Of a stretch of 64,000 nt of DNA, positions 13,828 to 26,421 are shown piece by piece; within the stretch, counting starts at the first letter, position 1; each line of letters starts with the position of its first letter. Source of the stretch: Paramacrobiotus metropolitanus. Its lineage: Eukaryota > Tardigrada > Eutardigrada > Parachela > Macrobiotidae. A program made the translations under genes and the position numbers. The notes beneath the pieces are model-generated. The model was not told where the DNA came from and made no database searches. It saw only the letters and a list, made by a program, of their open reading frames with translations. The DNA lies in the NCBI RefSeq assembly GCF_019649055.1, contig NW_026570223.1:3224001-3288000 (forward strand), read 5' to 3'.

Positions 13828-16800
13828 CTACCAGTAGAATTTTTCGTTAGCACCACCACGGGTGTAGCGCGTCGGAAAACATTTCGTAATCCCTATAAAA
13901 TAAAAACCTTCAAACGCTGTCGATATTACGAAAGGCTGCGTGCGCTTTACCTCGGCAAAGGCTTGACCTTTAGAACTATATGTCGATGTTGTACGACTGC
14001 TCTTTTCGCTTTGACCTCGCATGTAGCTTCTTTCTCGGCTGCTCACATCGTACTCCTTGTGAATATAAGCAACAAAACGCAGCCCTTCCCAAAAGTGAAG
14101 GTACGATGCGCCTTGTGTGCGTGCATAAAACATCAAAAGGTATAATCCTTGCAACCCATTGATAAAAATAAACAGGTACGACGTAACCTCCTTGGCTACG
14201 TCGTTCTGACAAACGGCCTGCATGAGAAATCCCAGCATCCATCCCAGACCAAGAAACATCAGCATGACGAACATGTTGACCACTTCAATGAGGTTGTCGT
14301 AAAACGAATGATCCGTTTCCGGTTGTTTTGCGTTGTTCTTCTCTTTGCGCGACTTGCGTTTGTGTTCTACAGAAAAGGTAAACACAGTAATGAGTGCAAA
14401 CGAAAATTTTAAATAATGTCGTTTATTCAGTACCTCCGTAGTAATAATGCGCGATGGCTGCCATGTTGAAGGCCAGAACTATGACTACCGGCATGACAAA
14501 TGTGCAGAAGAGAAACCAAAAGCTTTGGGGATGTATCCAGCACCTGAATCATAACATTTTGACATCCAACAGAGCACATTCTGCATCTGTATTTAATGAA
14601 TACTATAAAATACATAGTCACTATAAAATAGTAATTGTTATGAAACGTGGTAACTAACCACTGATCATCGGAGCCGTAAACAATTCCGTAGCTCCCGTCA
14701 AGATGGAAAGAAAATGCAAAAATGACCGGAATCAAAGGAAAACCTGAAAACTGTGACGGTTTACTGAGTAAATCATGACCTGGCAGGTCTAATATTCCAG
14801 GCTGGTTAACTACCCCATGCAAAAGCACTTGATTTGAGGAAGAATGTCCGAAAGGTGTCGCCCGGAAGCCGTTTCAGTTCAGCGTTGGCAGCTAGCACGT
14901 TAATCTGGTAATGCGTCATACGAAAACATTCGACAGCCATCCAGGCAAATGACACCAGCAGAAACCATTGACTAAATATGGCAGCGGTCAAGCAGGCGTC
15001 TTCATGGCCTTCCCCCGAGTAAGGCAGATACTGACCGACGATCATTGTTAAATGGGACAATGCTAAGCTTACTGCCAAGTTGAGGCGAATAAAAACGGGT
15101 GGTGTTAAAAACCTCCTGGACTGGTAAGTATGGAATCTGTTATACACTAAATTTTAGTACACAATTGGGTGACTGCATTTTGGCAGTTAGTTGACCTTTC
15201 AGTTCTGTTACTTACAGTATATGAGCAATGATTACGGTGCAGCACACCATAGATATTGTTCCCAACACGGTACTCAGTGCTTTCTGAGCAACATCATCAA
15301 ATGAGTATAACGGGTTGGTACCGCAAAGGTCAATAAGACTGCCGATATTGGTCAAATGATCGCAGGCGCACTGTGTGATGAGGTCTCCATTGCTATCTTT
15401 GTATGTTCTAACGTGATAGCAGCCGTCACCAGACCATTCAGCGTTTGTGGTAGATGGATCCGAGCGATTCGTTTGGAGATATTTCAAGAAGACGCAGCTG
15501 TAGGTCTTTGCGCCAACGTAGTTTTTCAGCTTTTCATCGCTCTTCAGGAAAAGAAAACGTTTACGCGGCTTTAGTAAGAACAACAGGAAAGCTTCTGTAC
15601 GGTAAACACCACAAATGATTTTTCGCACTAATTTAGTCGTACCTGAAAAGTTTCTTCAAGTTTAGCTCCACGTATACAATTTTTTCGGTATTTTGTGCCG
15701 GAGCAGGGACTTGCCCAGAAACAATAACGGGCGCAAGAGAGCGGGCAGATCGCGTTCCAAGGTTTGAATCATATTCGAAAGTCGCAAAATTTGGAGGATA
15801 GAATGCACCAACTTCGATAACTACATGGTTCCCTGCATTTCCATCTAACAACAACACATACGCGTCATCACAACATCGTGACTGAACATACAATGGACTT
15901 CATAAATGTGGTTACACTTAAAGCCGATAGCGCTATGCATACGGGTGGCTATGTGTAACCACATTTATGAAGTCCACTGTAGTGCACAGACTGTTCACAG
16001 ACTTGACACTGGTACTGCAAGAAACTAGTGTACCTTTCTTTACTTATGTAAAAGTAATGAATCTAAAAAATTTAGCGAATATACTGTAAACCACTTCCAA
16101 CTCCGTTCTGTAAATTAACTCAAGGAGAAACCGCTTTTGGAGCATTTACTTGATTGGAGCCACGTCTGTCGAATTTTGTCTGCGTCCAGATACACCTTTA
16201 TGCCTGTATTGTTGTCAGGTTGGCTGTCTCCGCTAAAAAAGTTGGCTGGCAGCCATTCGGAATCGTTGTTGACTGCAACATTCACGCAAAATGAAAAATT
16301 TAAACCCATAATATCCGCCGGTGCCGCCAGTGTAACGCTCCTTATGGATGTCGCCAGACGAGGCTGCACAACCGGAGCCTGTTCGTCTGTTGTTGGAACC
16401 ACTTTTTGCTTAATCTGATCTAAAGCTTGTATCATACGGGAGCCATAAGCATTCGATTCTTGAACGGTAGTATCCATCACCTGCTCCACGGCAAAAACAC
16501 TGCTGACGACCTGGAATAAGTTACGGGACGTTGTAGCGGCTTCCGGCTGGCTGGTAGCGTTCAAGTTGACCCCAGCGACAACATCGACGATCCGCAGTAT
16601 GTCGTCGAGTTCGTGGGGTGTGATCTTATTTGGTGTGGTAACACTGTCAACGGCAGACATGAACTGATTAACAAATGCCGGTAGCTGTGCGGGGCTCAGA
16701 TGATCCAAAACTTCCACAAGCTCATGTAATTCTAATTCTGTCCGAAAAAAAGAAAAGCAGTTAAATCCATGTAACTGGATATTTTTATATATTGCACAAT

Positions 16801-19359
16801 GGTTTACGAAAAAGTCATTTCACGGGATTCGGCTGTAAGCAAATTAGAAAACACGATAACCTTGAGGAGCTAATGTGGTAGTGGTGCTTGCGGTTTGCGA
16901 TTTTCTGCATTCCAAGCCGGTAACCACATCACTCTCTGTAATACAGAAGGAATAAAGACCCCGTCGAGCAAAACAATCAATTTTTGCAAAATTATTAGAG
17001 TACCAAACTGGATCGTCCCCACGTTCTAGTCACAAAGAATGGATTGTCGTTAAATTGTTACGATTTTCTACGGCTAGAGAGTGGCTGTACTGAACCAAAC
17101 TGCATATAATATTTCAGCATTTTTACCAGATACTAAGGTTGTCCTTATCCAGGCGATCGTAGTATTTTCGGCGACGTTTTTGGTTTTTTCATTAGTCCGA
17201 ATCCATCTTGGCATGCGCTGAGGTATATAAAAAGATTCTTCTATTCGAAGCCGCGTAAAATTCGTGGCGGTGAAGTAAGCGTAATACGTCATGCCTGCTT
17301 CTGTACATGCCACGCCACAGGGAGGTGGTTGGTCGATTTTGCTGGGAACCAACTGGGTGACGTTAGTTACTATACCAATTTCTGTGACCGTTTCGACGAA
17401 CAGTAGAAAATCGGGCGTGGCATAAGTTTCGTTAGACGAGCGAAATTGAAAAGTGGTGAATGCACACATGTTTTCTCCAGACGATATTTGCCATAAACTT
17501 GTGAAGAGCCTAGTTTTTGGCATGCCGTCATCGACGTCTAACCAGGACGTCCAACCTGGGCAGAGCGATCCATTTACGACTTCACAACTTAATTCAGGCA
17601 CTATGGCACCAGGAAGGTCAGTGGGAATCACCACGGGCTCTAAAAATATAAATGGTCAAAAGATGGAAAGTTTCGAGCGCTTTAAACATATGCAAGCATT
17701 CGAACGTTTTATTATTCGAAAGACGTCTCTTGTAAATGGTTTAAATTATAAGTTTTGCTCTGCACTTTAAACAGGAAATGAAAGCGATTCACCAGAGTTA
17801 AAACGTGTGACAACAACATTGTCCAGAGCAATGAGTGCCGTGCCGGCTCTAATTTCGGCGGTTACGTCAAAATAGTAGTGAAACGGTGAGGTCAAGCGGA
17901 AAATATCCTGTGGAATGTGGATAACTGCGTGGGTCCAAACGGTTTGGTTCTCCATCAAATACCCTAGCCAAAGGGGTATCTGGCACAGAAATTGATACTG
18001 GTCGAAATCTCCCCCTAGGTGACTACATTCGGTTTCTCTTCTCACTCCTTGTAAATGCATCGTCCACTGCATTTCCAAGGCTGACCCGGTTGCAGGTGGC
18101 TCCATGTAAACGGCATAATCAAACTACAGTTAATTGATCAATTTAGCAGTTAAAATTACAATACAAACCTAGTAAATGTTTTTATGACTGCGTTGGTTTA
18201 CCTCGATTCTGGTGATTCCAGTATTAGTGACACCGGGACCTTCTTTAACGAAATCATGCGCACTGGATCGGATACGCATGTGGGGTTTATCTTGTTCGGA
18301 AGATAGGATAATACCCAGGGCCGTATTTTCTGTATTAGTATCACGACGTACAGTGATGTTCAAAAAAGTATGGCTAATATATAGCACGTTTCCCGCAGAC
18401 GCCGGAATATCAATGTGTTCAAGTATGTTCAAATGCGTCACATCTTTCCAGCCGCAGGAGGGATAGTGGTGTTCGGCAGTGGCACGACCGATTTGGTCAA
18501 AGGTGCATTCGATGGCTCCCTTGCGCGCTGGCTCAAGCGCAAGAAGCCAGTTATCTTCCGGTGTGATTCTGCAGGATGACTCGGAATCTGCCATTGCAAC
18601 AACGTCATCAATGTACACCACGGAGAGCCAGTTGGTATGAGTAGCATTGATTTGGATAGTGGATGCGCCGGCCGAACACAGCAGCGCAGATTGCACACTC
18701 CAAACGTTTGGAGTGAAGTCCGATGACAAATTTAAATGCCGCGAACCAAAAAGTTCATTAGCAAATAATTCATTTTCATGAAAATCATGCGACTTCGATT
18801 CCACAACGAGGGAGATTCCCGGAATGCCGGTGAAATACACCCAAAACGTTATATTCAGTGAGACAAAATTATAAGGTCGGCCTGGAACAAATAGTTTGCG
18901 CAAAGTTGAAGTAGGCTTGACATCCTCCAACAAGTTCGGCAATGCATTTTGTGGGCGTCTCGATGTACTGCTCTCGAGTACCGTTCTTTGTGACTCTATG
19001 AGCGATTCATAAAATGTGTAGATGAATTCACTGGAACTGATTGAATTAAAGTTTGACATATCACTTTAATTTATTAAGTACCAACCTGGCAAATTAGACG
19101 CAGTAAAAGTTTTCAGTGTCCACTGTGACACAAAAAGCGACGCAGCCTCGCAACCAATAAGCAGTCCGCAGGTTGTCGTTTCCCATCCGCACATACCCTC
19201 TTCCGGCTCTTCGACACCAAAGGAACATGTCAGTTGGTCTTCCTGTGTTGCCTGAAAATTATGCGAAGAATTAACCGCGGTTGCACTGACTAACAAAAGG
19301 TTAAAACTTGTTAGGTAGAAACTGCTAAGAAGAATGTTTTTGACTTGAGTTTTCAGCAT
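13828..19359 (-). CDS. Adhesion-type GPCR with MAM-like ectodomains, GAIN domain, GPS and 7TM
   Basis: Long multi-exon receptor gene with about 11 exons. Exon 1 (19359 to about 19086) encodes a hydrophobic signal peptide. Exons between about 19050 and 17074 encode Cys/Trp-containing beta-sandwich modules resembling MAM domains (for example the Cys and CGW motifs near 18540-18450). Exon 16717-16130 encodes helical GAIN-A-like sequence. Exons 15881-15651 and about 15530-15215 lead to the GPS, CACDHLTNIG, with the HL/T autoproteolysis site intact. TM1 follows at once. Exon 15110-14808 holds TM2-TM4. Short exons near 14740-14650 and 14553-14430 hold the loop before TM5 and TM5 itself. The exon at 14366-13828 holds TM6, TM7 (family-typical NGLQGLYLL) and a Ser/Thr-rich tail. 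Several upstream exon borders are approximate, notably the 3' end of the GAIN exon. The ligand is unknown. Confidence 0.85.
15891..15979. mobile_element. 89-bp MITE with 27-bp inverted repeats and TA target duplication
   Basis: The ends are CAATGGACTTCATAAATGTG... and its near-perfect inverse; 24 bp match exactly (15894-15917 against 15953-15976) around a 35-bp loop. Both sides carry TA (15889-15890 and 15980-15981), the Tc1/mariner target duplication. It has no coding capacity. It lies in an intron of the adhesion GPCR gene, and its end is about 7 bp upstream of the 3' splice site I place before 15881. Confidence 0.8.
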
Positions 19360-20317
19360 TTTCTGGTTAACTGCATTCAGATAGAAAAAATTTTAATTGT
19401 AGTACAAGAAATTTTGTACCACATATCTATAGTATACAACGTGAAATGTCACATATGCAGTTTGCAAATATGTTTGTTTTTGTTACGCTATGCGCGACTT
19501 GCCTTAGACGGAACTGCATGTAATCCACAATCCGGTAAAATCTTATCTCAGTTTTGTCCAAGAACTGTAAGTCATAATTATTTTGTAGCAGGAACAATAA
19601 TTATTCTCTTCGCGTAACAAAAGAATTAGTCTTATCAGTTTCGCTGATACTGCAGTTTAGCGTATGCTGCAATAATGCTTACAGACATTAGGATTTCGTT
19701 TGTTGATGCGTGAATTAATTAATCAAGACATAATTCTGGCTATACATTACCCTTGACCGTTACAAATCACTGAAATAATTAATTTGCAATGCAACGAGGA
19801 CTTTACTTTTGCACCGGGGTCCGGGATTGCTGAACAGGTTTACGGAAACGGACGATACTACAGTAATATATTGTGAAATAAAAGAACATTACTGGGAAAT
19901 ACGAATATGTACCGTGTGCACAAGTACATAGCCTATAATCATGAACATATATTATACGTACTGTTTGTACCTCTAATTTAAAAGAATAAAAGCCTGGGAG
20001 TGACCGTTTATGTTTTGCCTTTACTGCTTTGTACCAAATCCTTCGACAATACGAAACAATATAACATTTGAACTACTTTTCCAGCATATCATTTTGAGCA
20101 TAACGTTTACAATAGTTTTTTCTTGTTCAGGTTCTTTTACGATCAAAGAACAGCTGTAACAGCAATACCAAGCAACCTGCTAACTGTCGTATGAAGTTAA
20201 AAATCTATTCTAGTTAATAATTTTTTAAAAGTAACTGCAAAATCAAATACTGTAAAATCTGAAAGTCAATTACCAAAACGTATTTCCTTAGCTAATCGGA
20301 AGAATAAAAAAAGCCGG
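19360..20317. other. Intergenic, no gene supported
   Basis: AT-rich spacer between the 5' end of the GPCR gene and the 3' end of the dehydrogenase gene. Nothing identified. Confidence 0.6.
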
Positions 20318-21928
20318 CTATTCCGTTGTGGCGACGTAGTTGGGTACTTTATCGGAAATCATTTTCTGACAAGTTTTCCAAACTTCTTCAGCAAACACTA
20401 AATCCCGAGCGGTGCTAGTTGGCTCATTTAGCCAACAATCGCGGAAATATTTTCCTCCTTGGTTAATGGTGTCGCTGCTGGCACTGCAGTACACCGTCGT
20501 AGAAGCGCCCTGCTGTAGATTTTTCGTGAAAAGTCCTATCACGGCAAACAGCACTTTGGCACCTGCCCACGACCGTCCTATTCCTGTGGAAATCATGTTT
20601 CCAGGATGAAGGGCATAGAATGTCATTCCGTCTTTGGACCACTGTTCTTGAAGGTAATTTGAAATTAAAATCTGGCAGAGTTTTGTATTAGCGTACTGGC
20701 GCCATGAGCTGTAATGCTGCTTTGACGGCGAAAGCAGTGCGGCGGAGAAATGCCCGTGCTTAATGTTGGCACTTCTAAAAACAGTAAATTATCAGCTCAT
20801 TACTGGGCATGTAATACTGTCACTGTCATGTAAAACATACGCTTAAGTTAACGCTGTTTGCGCCTGTACACCAGTGCATGTAATATTGTACTAATTACCA
20901 ACATGCAAAAGGTCATAACCTGTGCGCTTCACTGGAAACAAAAACAATCCGCGTAGGCGCAGACTCTTTCAGCAAAGGTCGCAGTAATTCCAAGAGGTAC
21001 ACTTGGCTGATTGCATTCACCTGAGCCGCGCTTTCATAACCATCTTCCGTTTCCGTATGACTTCCTCCAAACATCCCCGCATTAAATATCAAAACATCCA
21101 GTCGTCTGTTCACAAATAAACAATACGAAATGCTGTCCCAAAACACATGATACAATAACCCTTGCTTTGCAGAATACGAATTTCTACTTCGCGCAACCAG
21201 CAGCAGCAATAATGCAGCCCATCGACAGGCCTCATACTGCTACACTTATTTCCACTTAAATTTTGCCAAATCACACGTAGCAAAGCAATACAGGAATTTT
21301 GTGACGTATGTGTGTTTGCTAATGCGGAATAATAGAATAATACACCCATACTTGTATTTCTTCAGAAAATCCTCAGCGAATCTTTTCACGTCTTTTAACG
21401 AGCAAAAATCAACTGGCATGTATTCCACAATGGCTCCTGGGTGATTTTTAATAATGGAACAAACAAGATTGTTTCCAGCTTCGTTATTTCGCCCGGTAAA
21501 CACCACATGTCCGCCGGCTTCCGCTAAAGCTTCAACTGTAGACGTTCCTGTAAAAAGTACAGATACAAGTACAATAGTTCTTGTTGGATCACAGCCACAG
21601 TACGCCGTAACATAACTTTTGCATATTTGAATTCCATAATAAGTAAAGATAATATTCCCACTGTCAATCACAATACCCGGAATACCGTATATAGTATGCA
21701 TCTGCATTAACACTTATTATATCAAACTTCACAGTTACTGTTGATATACTAACATGAGATGTTTATAACTTTTTGTGCTGTCTTGAAGTCCACATGGAAC
21801 TGTTATGACTTACCGATACCAGAGGTTCCACCAGTTACTAAAAACCGTTTCCCTTTGATATTTTCGTTGACAAGAACTTCTGCAGCAGTGCTTTTTTCGT
21901 AAAATCGACGGACAACCTTTTCCGACAT
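20318..21928 (-). CDS. WWOX-like short-chain dehydrogenase lacking WW domains, 4 exons, 317 aa
   Basis: Exons 21928-21814, 21547-21352, 21105-20920 and 20774-20318 join in phase. It is a classical SDR: nucleotide-binding TGGTSGIG near residue 32, NAG motif, catalytic serine in VSSEAHR, and Tyr193-xxx-Lys197 in YANTK. The core closely follows the catalytic domain of WWOX, including the LHPGNM stretch and the QGA(A/S)TTxYC segment. The two middle exons (196 and 186 nt) have the same lengths and phases as in the full WWOX gene at 29215-31255, so the two are paralogues. The frame upstream of Met1 closes at a stop, and no WW exon is seen upstream. Predicted NAD(P)-dependent oxidoreductase; substrate unknown. 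Confidence 0.86.
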
Positions 21929-22979
21929 TTTTACCAGTTTATTCCGTAGATCCACTACAGTTATATCTATTCCGCGCAAGAATTACGGTCCTACGATCCT
22001 ATTCACCGAATCAGTTTTTCTGAAAGTTCTGCTGCAGGATCAATGATCATGAGCCAACTGTCGTAAAAAGACGTTTGATATACTGCAACTCATAATAGTA
22101 GTAGGGTAGTATTATTGGAAGTGCAAAATGTAAGCCAAATTAATACCGATAAGTACCCATCGACCGCTATCTTATTATGAAGCCGAAGTTCTAATTGTAC
22201 AGATATGACCAAAGCCTGATAGCCTTGCTTTATTATAAAATTTAATTATACCTCCATGTATGAGTGCAAGCGCTTTCTTCTAAATGTGTAACAAACGCCG
22301 TGGTTTACCGACAGAGAAAGCTGTAGCTGATTTTTTTTCGATTCTACGAACGTTGCCGTATATAGTGGACATAAATATTAAAAGCATTTTTTACGAAAAT
22401 AGTTTGTGGAAAAGAAATAAAACAAAACAGTCCCCGTACGAGACCTTAGACAGCAAATCTAAAGGGATTAGCAACGTAAACCCACTACATTTTTTCTAAC
22501 GAACTGTCGTTTCTTCCGTTGCCTTCCGGCTGTGAAAAAAAATCGATATTCCACCTACATTGCCGCAAAGCAAACAATTACTAAATGCATCGTGGCCTGT
22601 TATGGCCGTCTTTAATACAGAAAAGCTGTATTGAGAAGCCGCGCACTTTCAAGGTGTAAAATATCCTGCACAGAATAATTAATCGAAAATAAATTCAGTG
22701 GGAACAAACTCTAATATATTTAAAAGGGAACATAAACTAGCAGATCGGATGAAAGTGCGCATTAGAACCATAATAAATGTTAGCGGAAGCCTAGGACTGG
22801 AAACGGCAGCCGACGTTCGTCTAATAAAGTATAAAGTACGTACTGCAGAAAACGTACGCCTTGCAATGCATAGCGTATAACGGATTAACGACTTAGCATG
22901 TAAACCAACGAGGCACATTACAAAGGTATCACAATCAAAAAATAAAGGACCACTTTTCACATAAAACTGCCGGTTTCTA
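21929..22979. other. Intergenic, no gene supported
   Basis: Spacer containing short AT-rich ORFs only (for example 22284-22499, plus, 71 codons) with no family resemblance. Confidence 0.6.
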
Positions 22980-23585
22980 TCACAAATGACACTTGTCGGG
23001 AAGGGTATCCTCGAATGCCTCATGGCGCTCATTGTCGTGTGCCACATACGATGAATACGTATCAAACACCAGATTCAGTATACTGACAAATAAAACCCGA
23101 TACTGTGGAGACAGGAAGTAGAAGTTGATGTACTGGGCAGGCGCATAGATAAAGGAACTTGTCACGTACAGATGTACGCCCTTCGAGTACAATTCCTCCA
23201 AAAACTCCTGTAGCCGTTTCCGTTCGACAAATGCCAAAATGCCAAAAAACAGGACAAACTGTAGAGGTGCTGACAGGTTGTCCAAAATCACTTTGCGCGT
23301 CAGAGATCGCACATCCCGTCCCGGAAATCGTCGATCCAGGTATGCATATAAATGGTGCGCATATGCGCCCGTTGCAAAACCCGCGTAGCCCATTTTGAAA
23401 ATTCTATGCCGATGGAATTCCGACTGGCGCTTAACGAATATCTCGTAGCTCTGCTGAATGATATCTCCCAGGACTAACATTCCCGAGGATATGCAGCAGT
23501 CCACAAAAAACTTACGGTTAAGAAACCAATTGCGTGATAGCTGAATTACACGGCTCACTCGATAATGCATGATGAGGAATCGCAA
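22980..23585 (-). CDS. MPV17L2: Mpv17-like protein 2 (PXMP2/Mpv17 family), single exon, 201 aa
   Basis: Small integral membrane protein of the Mpv17/PMP22 family, which in animals sits in the inner mitochondrial membrane; MPV17L2 is tied to mitochondrial ribosome assembly. An intron-free 201-codon ORF. The N-terminal part resembles MPV17L2 (MLVLGDIIQQSYE, with the family GD-x-xxQ pattern). The middle has a hydrophobic helix ending FVE. The diagnostic C-terminal block is APAQYINFYFLSPQYR, followed by the aromatic WDTYLSY-like VFDTYSSYVAH. Length is typical of the family. Met1 (23585) or the next Met (23567) could start. Assignment to MPV17L2 rather than MPV17 or PXMP2 is from memory of the C-terminal block. 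Confidence 0.82.
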   Translation of the reverse strand: MRFLIMHYRVSRVIQLSRNWFLNRKFFVDCCISSGMLVLGDIIQQSYEIFVKRQSEFHRHRIFKMGYAGFATGAYAHHLYAYLDRRFPGRDVRSLTRKVILDNLSAPLQFVLFFGILAFVERKRLQEFLEELYSKGVHLYVTSSFIYAPAQYINFYFLSPQYRVLFVSILNLVFDTYSSYVAHDNERHEAFEDTLPDKCHL

Positions 23586-24347
23586 TCAGGACTGGGGAAA
23601 ATCCTCCCATGTAATTACATTCTCGCTTCATCCAGGAAATGCAAATCATTGGGAAAACAACAAAAAGGCTAGTCATCAGCTGCTAGCTTTTCACGCAGAG
23701 AAGGGCCACTACTTAAAACGAGAAGTGCCAGTACGCCTTCAGTACAAACAGCTAGTGGCTCATGGGAACTCTGTACTTACTTACTTCCACGCATAACTGT
23801 AACTGTGAGGCATATTTATAGCGCACCAATGAAGTTTATTGATTTTTTTCACATCTCTTTCACTTACGCTTGTAGCATTAAATGCCCTCTCTATAGACTA
23901 TAGTTAGCATTATATAATCGGATATGCACGTGAATAAGTCACTCCTTCGGCACTAAAATTTTTGCCTATGTAATGCATCGCCTGCTTAGCTGCAGCCGGA
24001 AAAGGACAAGGTCAAATCAAAAACAGATCGGTAACAATTCGGCTTTCTTTATTCGGGTGCAGTTTTTACAAAAACGTCCGACTTACACTCGAATGAATTT
24101 TTATTTAATCAAAACGTATAATATACCAACAGTATAGCGTTATCTGGGTGTCAAAAGCTTGCGTATCAGTTATTAAAATTTCACAAAGTACAAGCAAAGC
24201 AATTGTATGCAGTGCGCAACCAAACAAAACAAATGGCGCTTTCGAATATGCACGAATGCTTCAGACCGGCAATGCTCCCGAAATACCAACTCAATGTTCG
24301 TCGATAAACGGATCAGATAGCCAAGTGTAAAAAATTAAACTGCAACT
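23586..24347. other. Intergenic, no gene supported; contains KDELR poly(A) candidate
   Basis: Short spacer between two minus-strand genes. AATAAA on the minus strand at 24105-24100 lies about 240 nt past the KDEL receptor stop. Nothing else identified. Confidence 0.55.
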
Positions 24348-26421
24348 TTATGCTGGCAACTTGAATTCTTTGCCTTTCAGCACTGTAAATACGACAAAAC
24401 TGTTGCAAGAAAAGCAGTGCGCTACAAGTTTACTGATATTTACCTTTGGTAACGTAGAGATAGAAGAAGTCCGCATACAAAACAGTCTGAATAATGCCAG
24501 CCACCACGGCAATTCCATCGAAGAAGTCCTCAGCATAATAGCGGTAGATCCAGTTGAGAATGTAGAAAGCGCGGTAAGAACCCAGCGCGAACAGATAATG
24601 GCTCGTAATGGTCTCCGCTTCTCCGGTTTTGCTCACCATAAACAGCTGAGGCAGAATAGCTACCGATTCCAAATAAATGGAGAAAGTCCAGAGCAGCTGC
24701 AATGTAAATCATTTTCAGCTTGTTCATAAGTTATAAGAATAAGTAACACAGTCCTGTAATGCAAAGCCATCTGTACCATATCGTATACTAAAAAAATCGT
24801 TCAATGAAAGTTAAATTACATACATTTACACTTCTATTTGATCTGACCAATCTGTGAGGGCTTCGCAAAAATAATTTTACCAGACGTTTGATTTGATCGA
24901 CAACTAACCTCGACCGGACTGTAATCGTGATTAATCAACAAGGACAACACCAAGCATGGTATCAGGAGAAATTCCACGCGGAAGGTATCATGGTTGTAAT
25001 CGTATGTTGCCTACAAAGTAAACAAGAAGGATTCGTGTATTCAGTTCTTCCGTTTCAAACATTCATACCAAAAGGAATCTATAAACTCGAAAACTGATAA
25101 ACTGAAATCCAATCGACATCTAAATGCGCCTTCCATTATAATAACATAATTTACGCTGTATTTGTATATAAACCGTTTTTTTAGCATTAAAGTACAACTG
25201 CATTCCGTCTCAGCCAGATAGTCCATTTGCGATCTGCGCTAAAAAATCAAAACAATCCAACAAAGCAATCTGCGGCGCCTGAGCGGTACTTCTACTGGTG
25301 GTGTAACGATTACAGACGTGTTATGTAATTGATGTATTTAGCGCTCAAATGACAAAAACAAAGCTAAAGGTTCGCACAGATATGCACAATATCAAGCTGA
25401 TACTTAGGAACCAAAAATGACACCGAAATTTACCACCATCCCCTTACCAGCTACGGTTTTCAACATAAAATGAAAGAACGGAAGACTTTTTAGCACAGCC
25501 TGTCGCTTTTTGTTGCTAGCTTTACTCTACAATCACTAAACTAATATCTGCGTCCGGTTACTTGCCTTGAATTTGATGTAGATCAGATAGACCGTAGCAA
25601 AGGAAGACACCAGGAAAAATATTTTCATAGCCGAGTTATACACTGAGACGAAGGAGAAGAACAGATCCAGGTACCGTGTTGTGTATACCAGCGCAAACAA
25701 GATCTGGCTCTTCCCGGAAATCCCTGAAATAATTTGGTCCGTAAGTCACAAATCACGACTGTGCCAAGAACAGCTTCGATCGTAACGTAATATGAAATTT
25801 TATTGTTTTCAGCAATCAGAAGTTTTCAAGCACAATAATTATCACGTTAAATTTTTAAGCGAACGCGTTCGTATTAAAAAAAACTCGCAAAATACGTATA
25901 CGACAAAAAAAGACTTAGCATACCAAATATGTTCTGGACAGTTAACACTCGATGACAACAATTTAATCAATTTATTGTAACGTTTGCAATTTAAATCCCA
26001 AATTACACCATATTGGGACAGTTTGTAGTTCGTACGTGGTTAATTCTCAAAGAAATTTAAATACTTTCATATTTTAGCTTTATTACCAGCAAAATTGATT
26101 CACCCTATAACTTATAAGTATACTCGTAGCCTATAAAAAACACCCGTGTGGCCAACTTACCGTGACTAACGATATTTCGATTTTTTTCATCCCCACGATT
26201 AATTGAATTTTTAATAAAGTTTTTATAACATTTCCAGCTAGATGGTAGTAGTTTTCGGTAAAGAAAACCTTTCAAAACTCGTAAAAAGCATACAAAAAAA
26301 TCACATCAACTTAGGATAATTTAGACTCACCGGCGCAAGATCGGGTTTTCCAGATCTTCAGCAGCAAAACAACAATGGCAACCAAGTGGGACGTATCCCC
26401 GAGGAACCGGAAGATATTCAT
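24348..26421 (-). CDS. KDELR: ER lumen protein-retaining (KDEL) receptor, 5 exons, 212 aa
   Basis: Golgi membrane receptor that binds C-terminal KDEL-type signals of escaped ER proteins and returns them through COPI vesicles. Exons 26421-26331, 25723-25566, 25010-24909, 24696-24444 and 24382-24348 join in phase to exactly 212 aa, the usual family length. Recognisable segments run in order: [77 protein letters not shown] and the C-terminal lysine-rich KGKEFKLPA used in COPI sorting. Seven hydrophobic segments are expected. The second intron uses a GC donor (AAG|GCAAGT), needed to keep the conserved FKATYD join. It is divergently paired with SEC20. Confidence 0.96.

Noticed and set aside
13729-14145. 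138-codon plus-strand ORF
   Set aside because: Antisense shadow of the last exon of the adhesion GPCR, which shows clear TM6/TM7 motifs.
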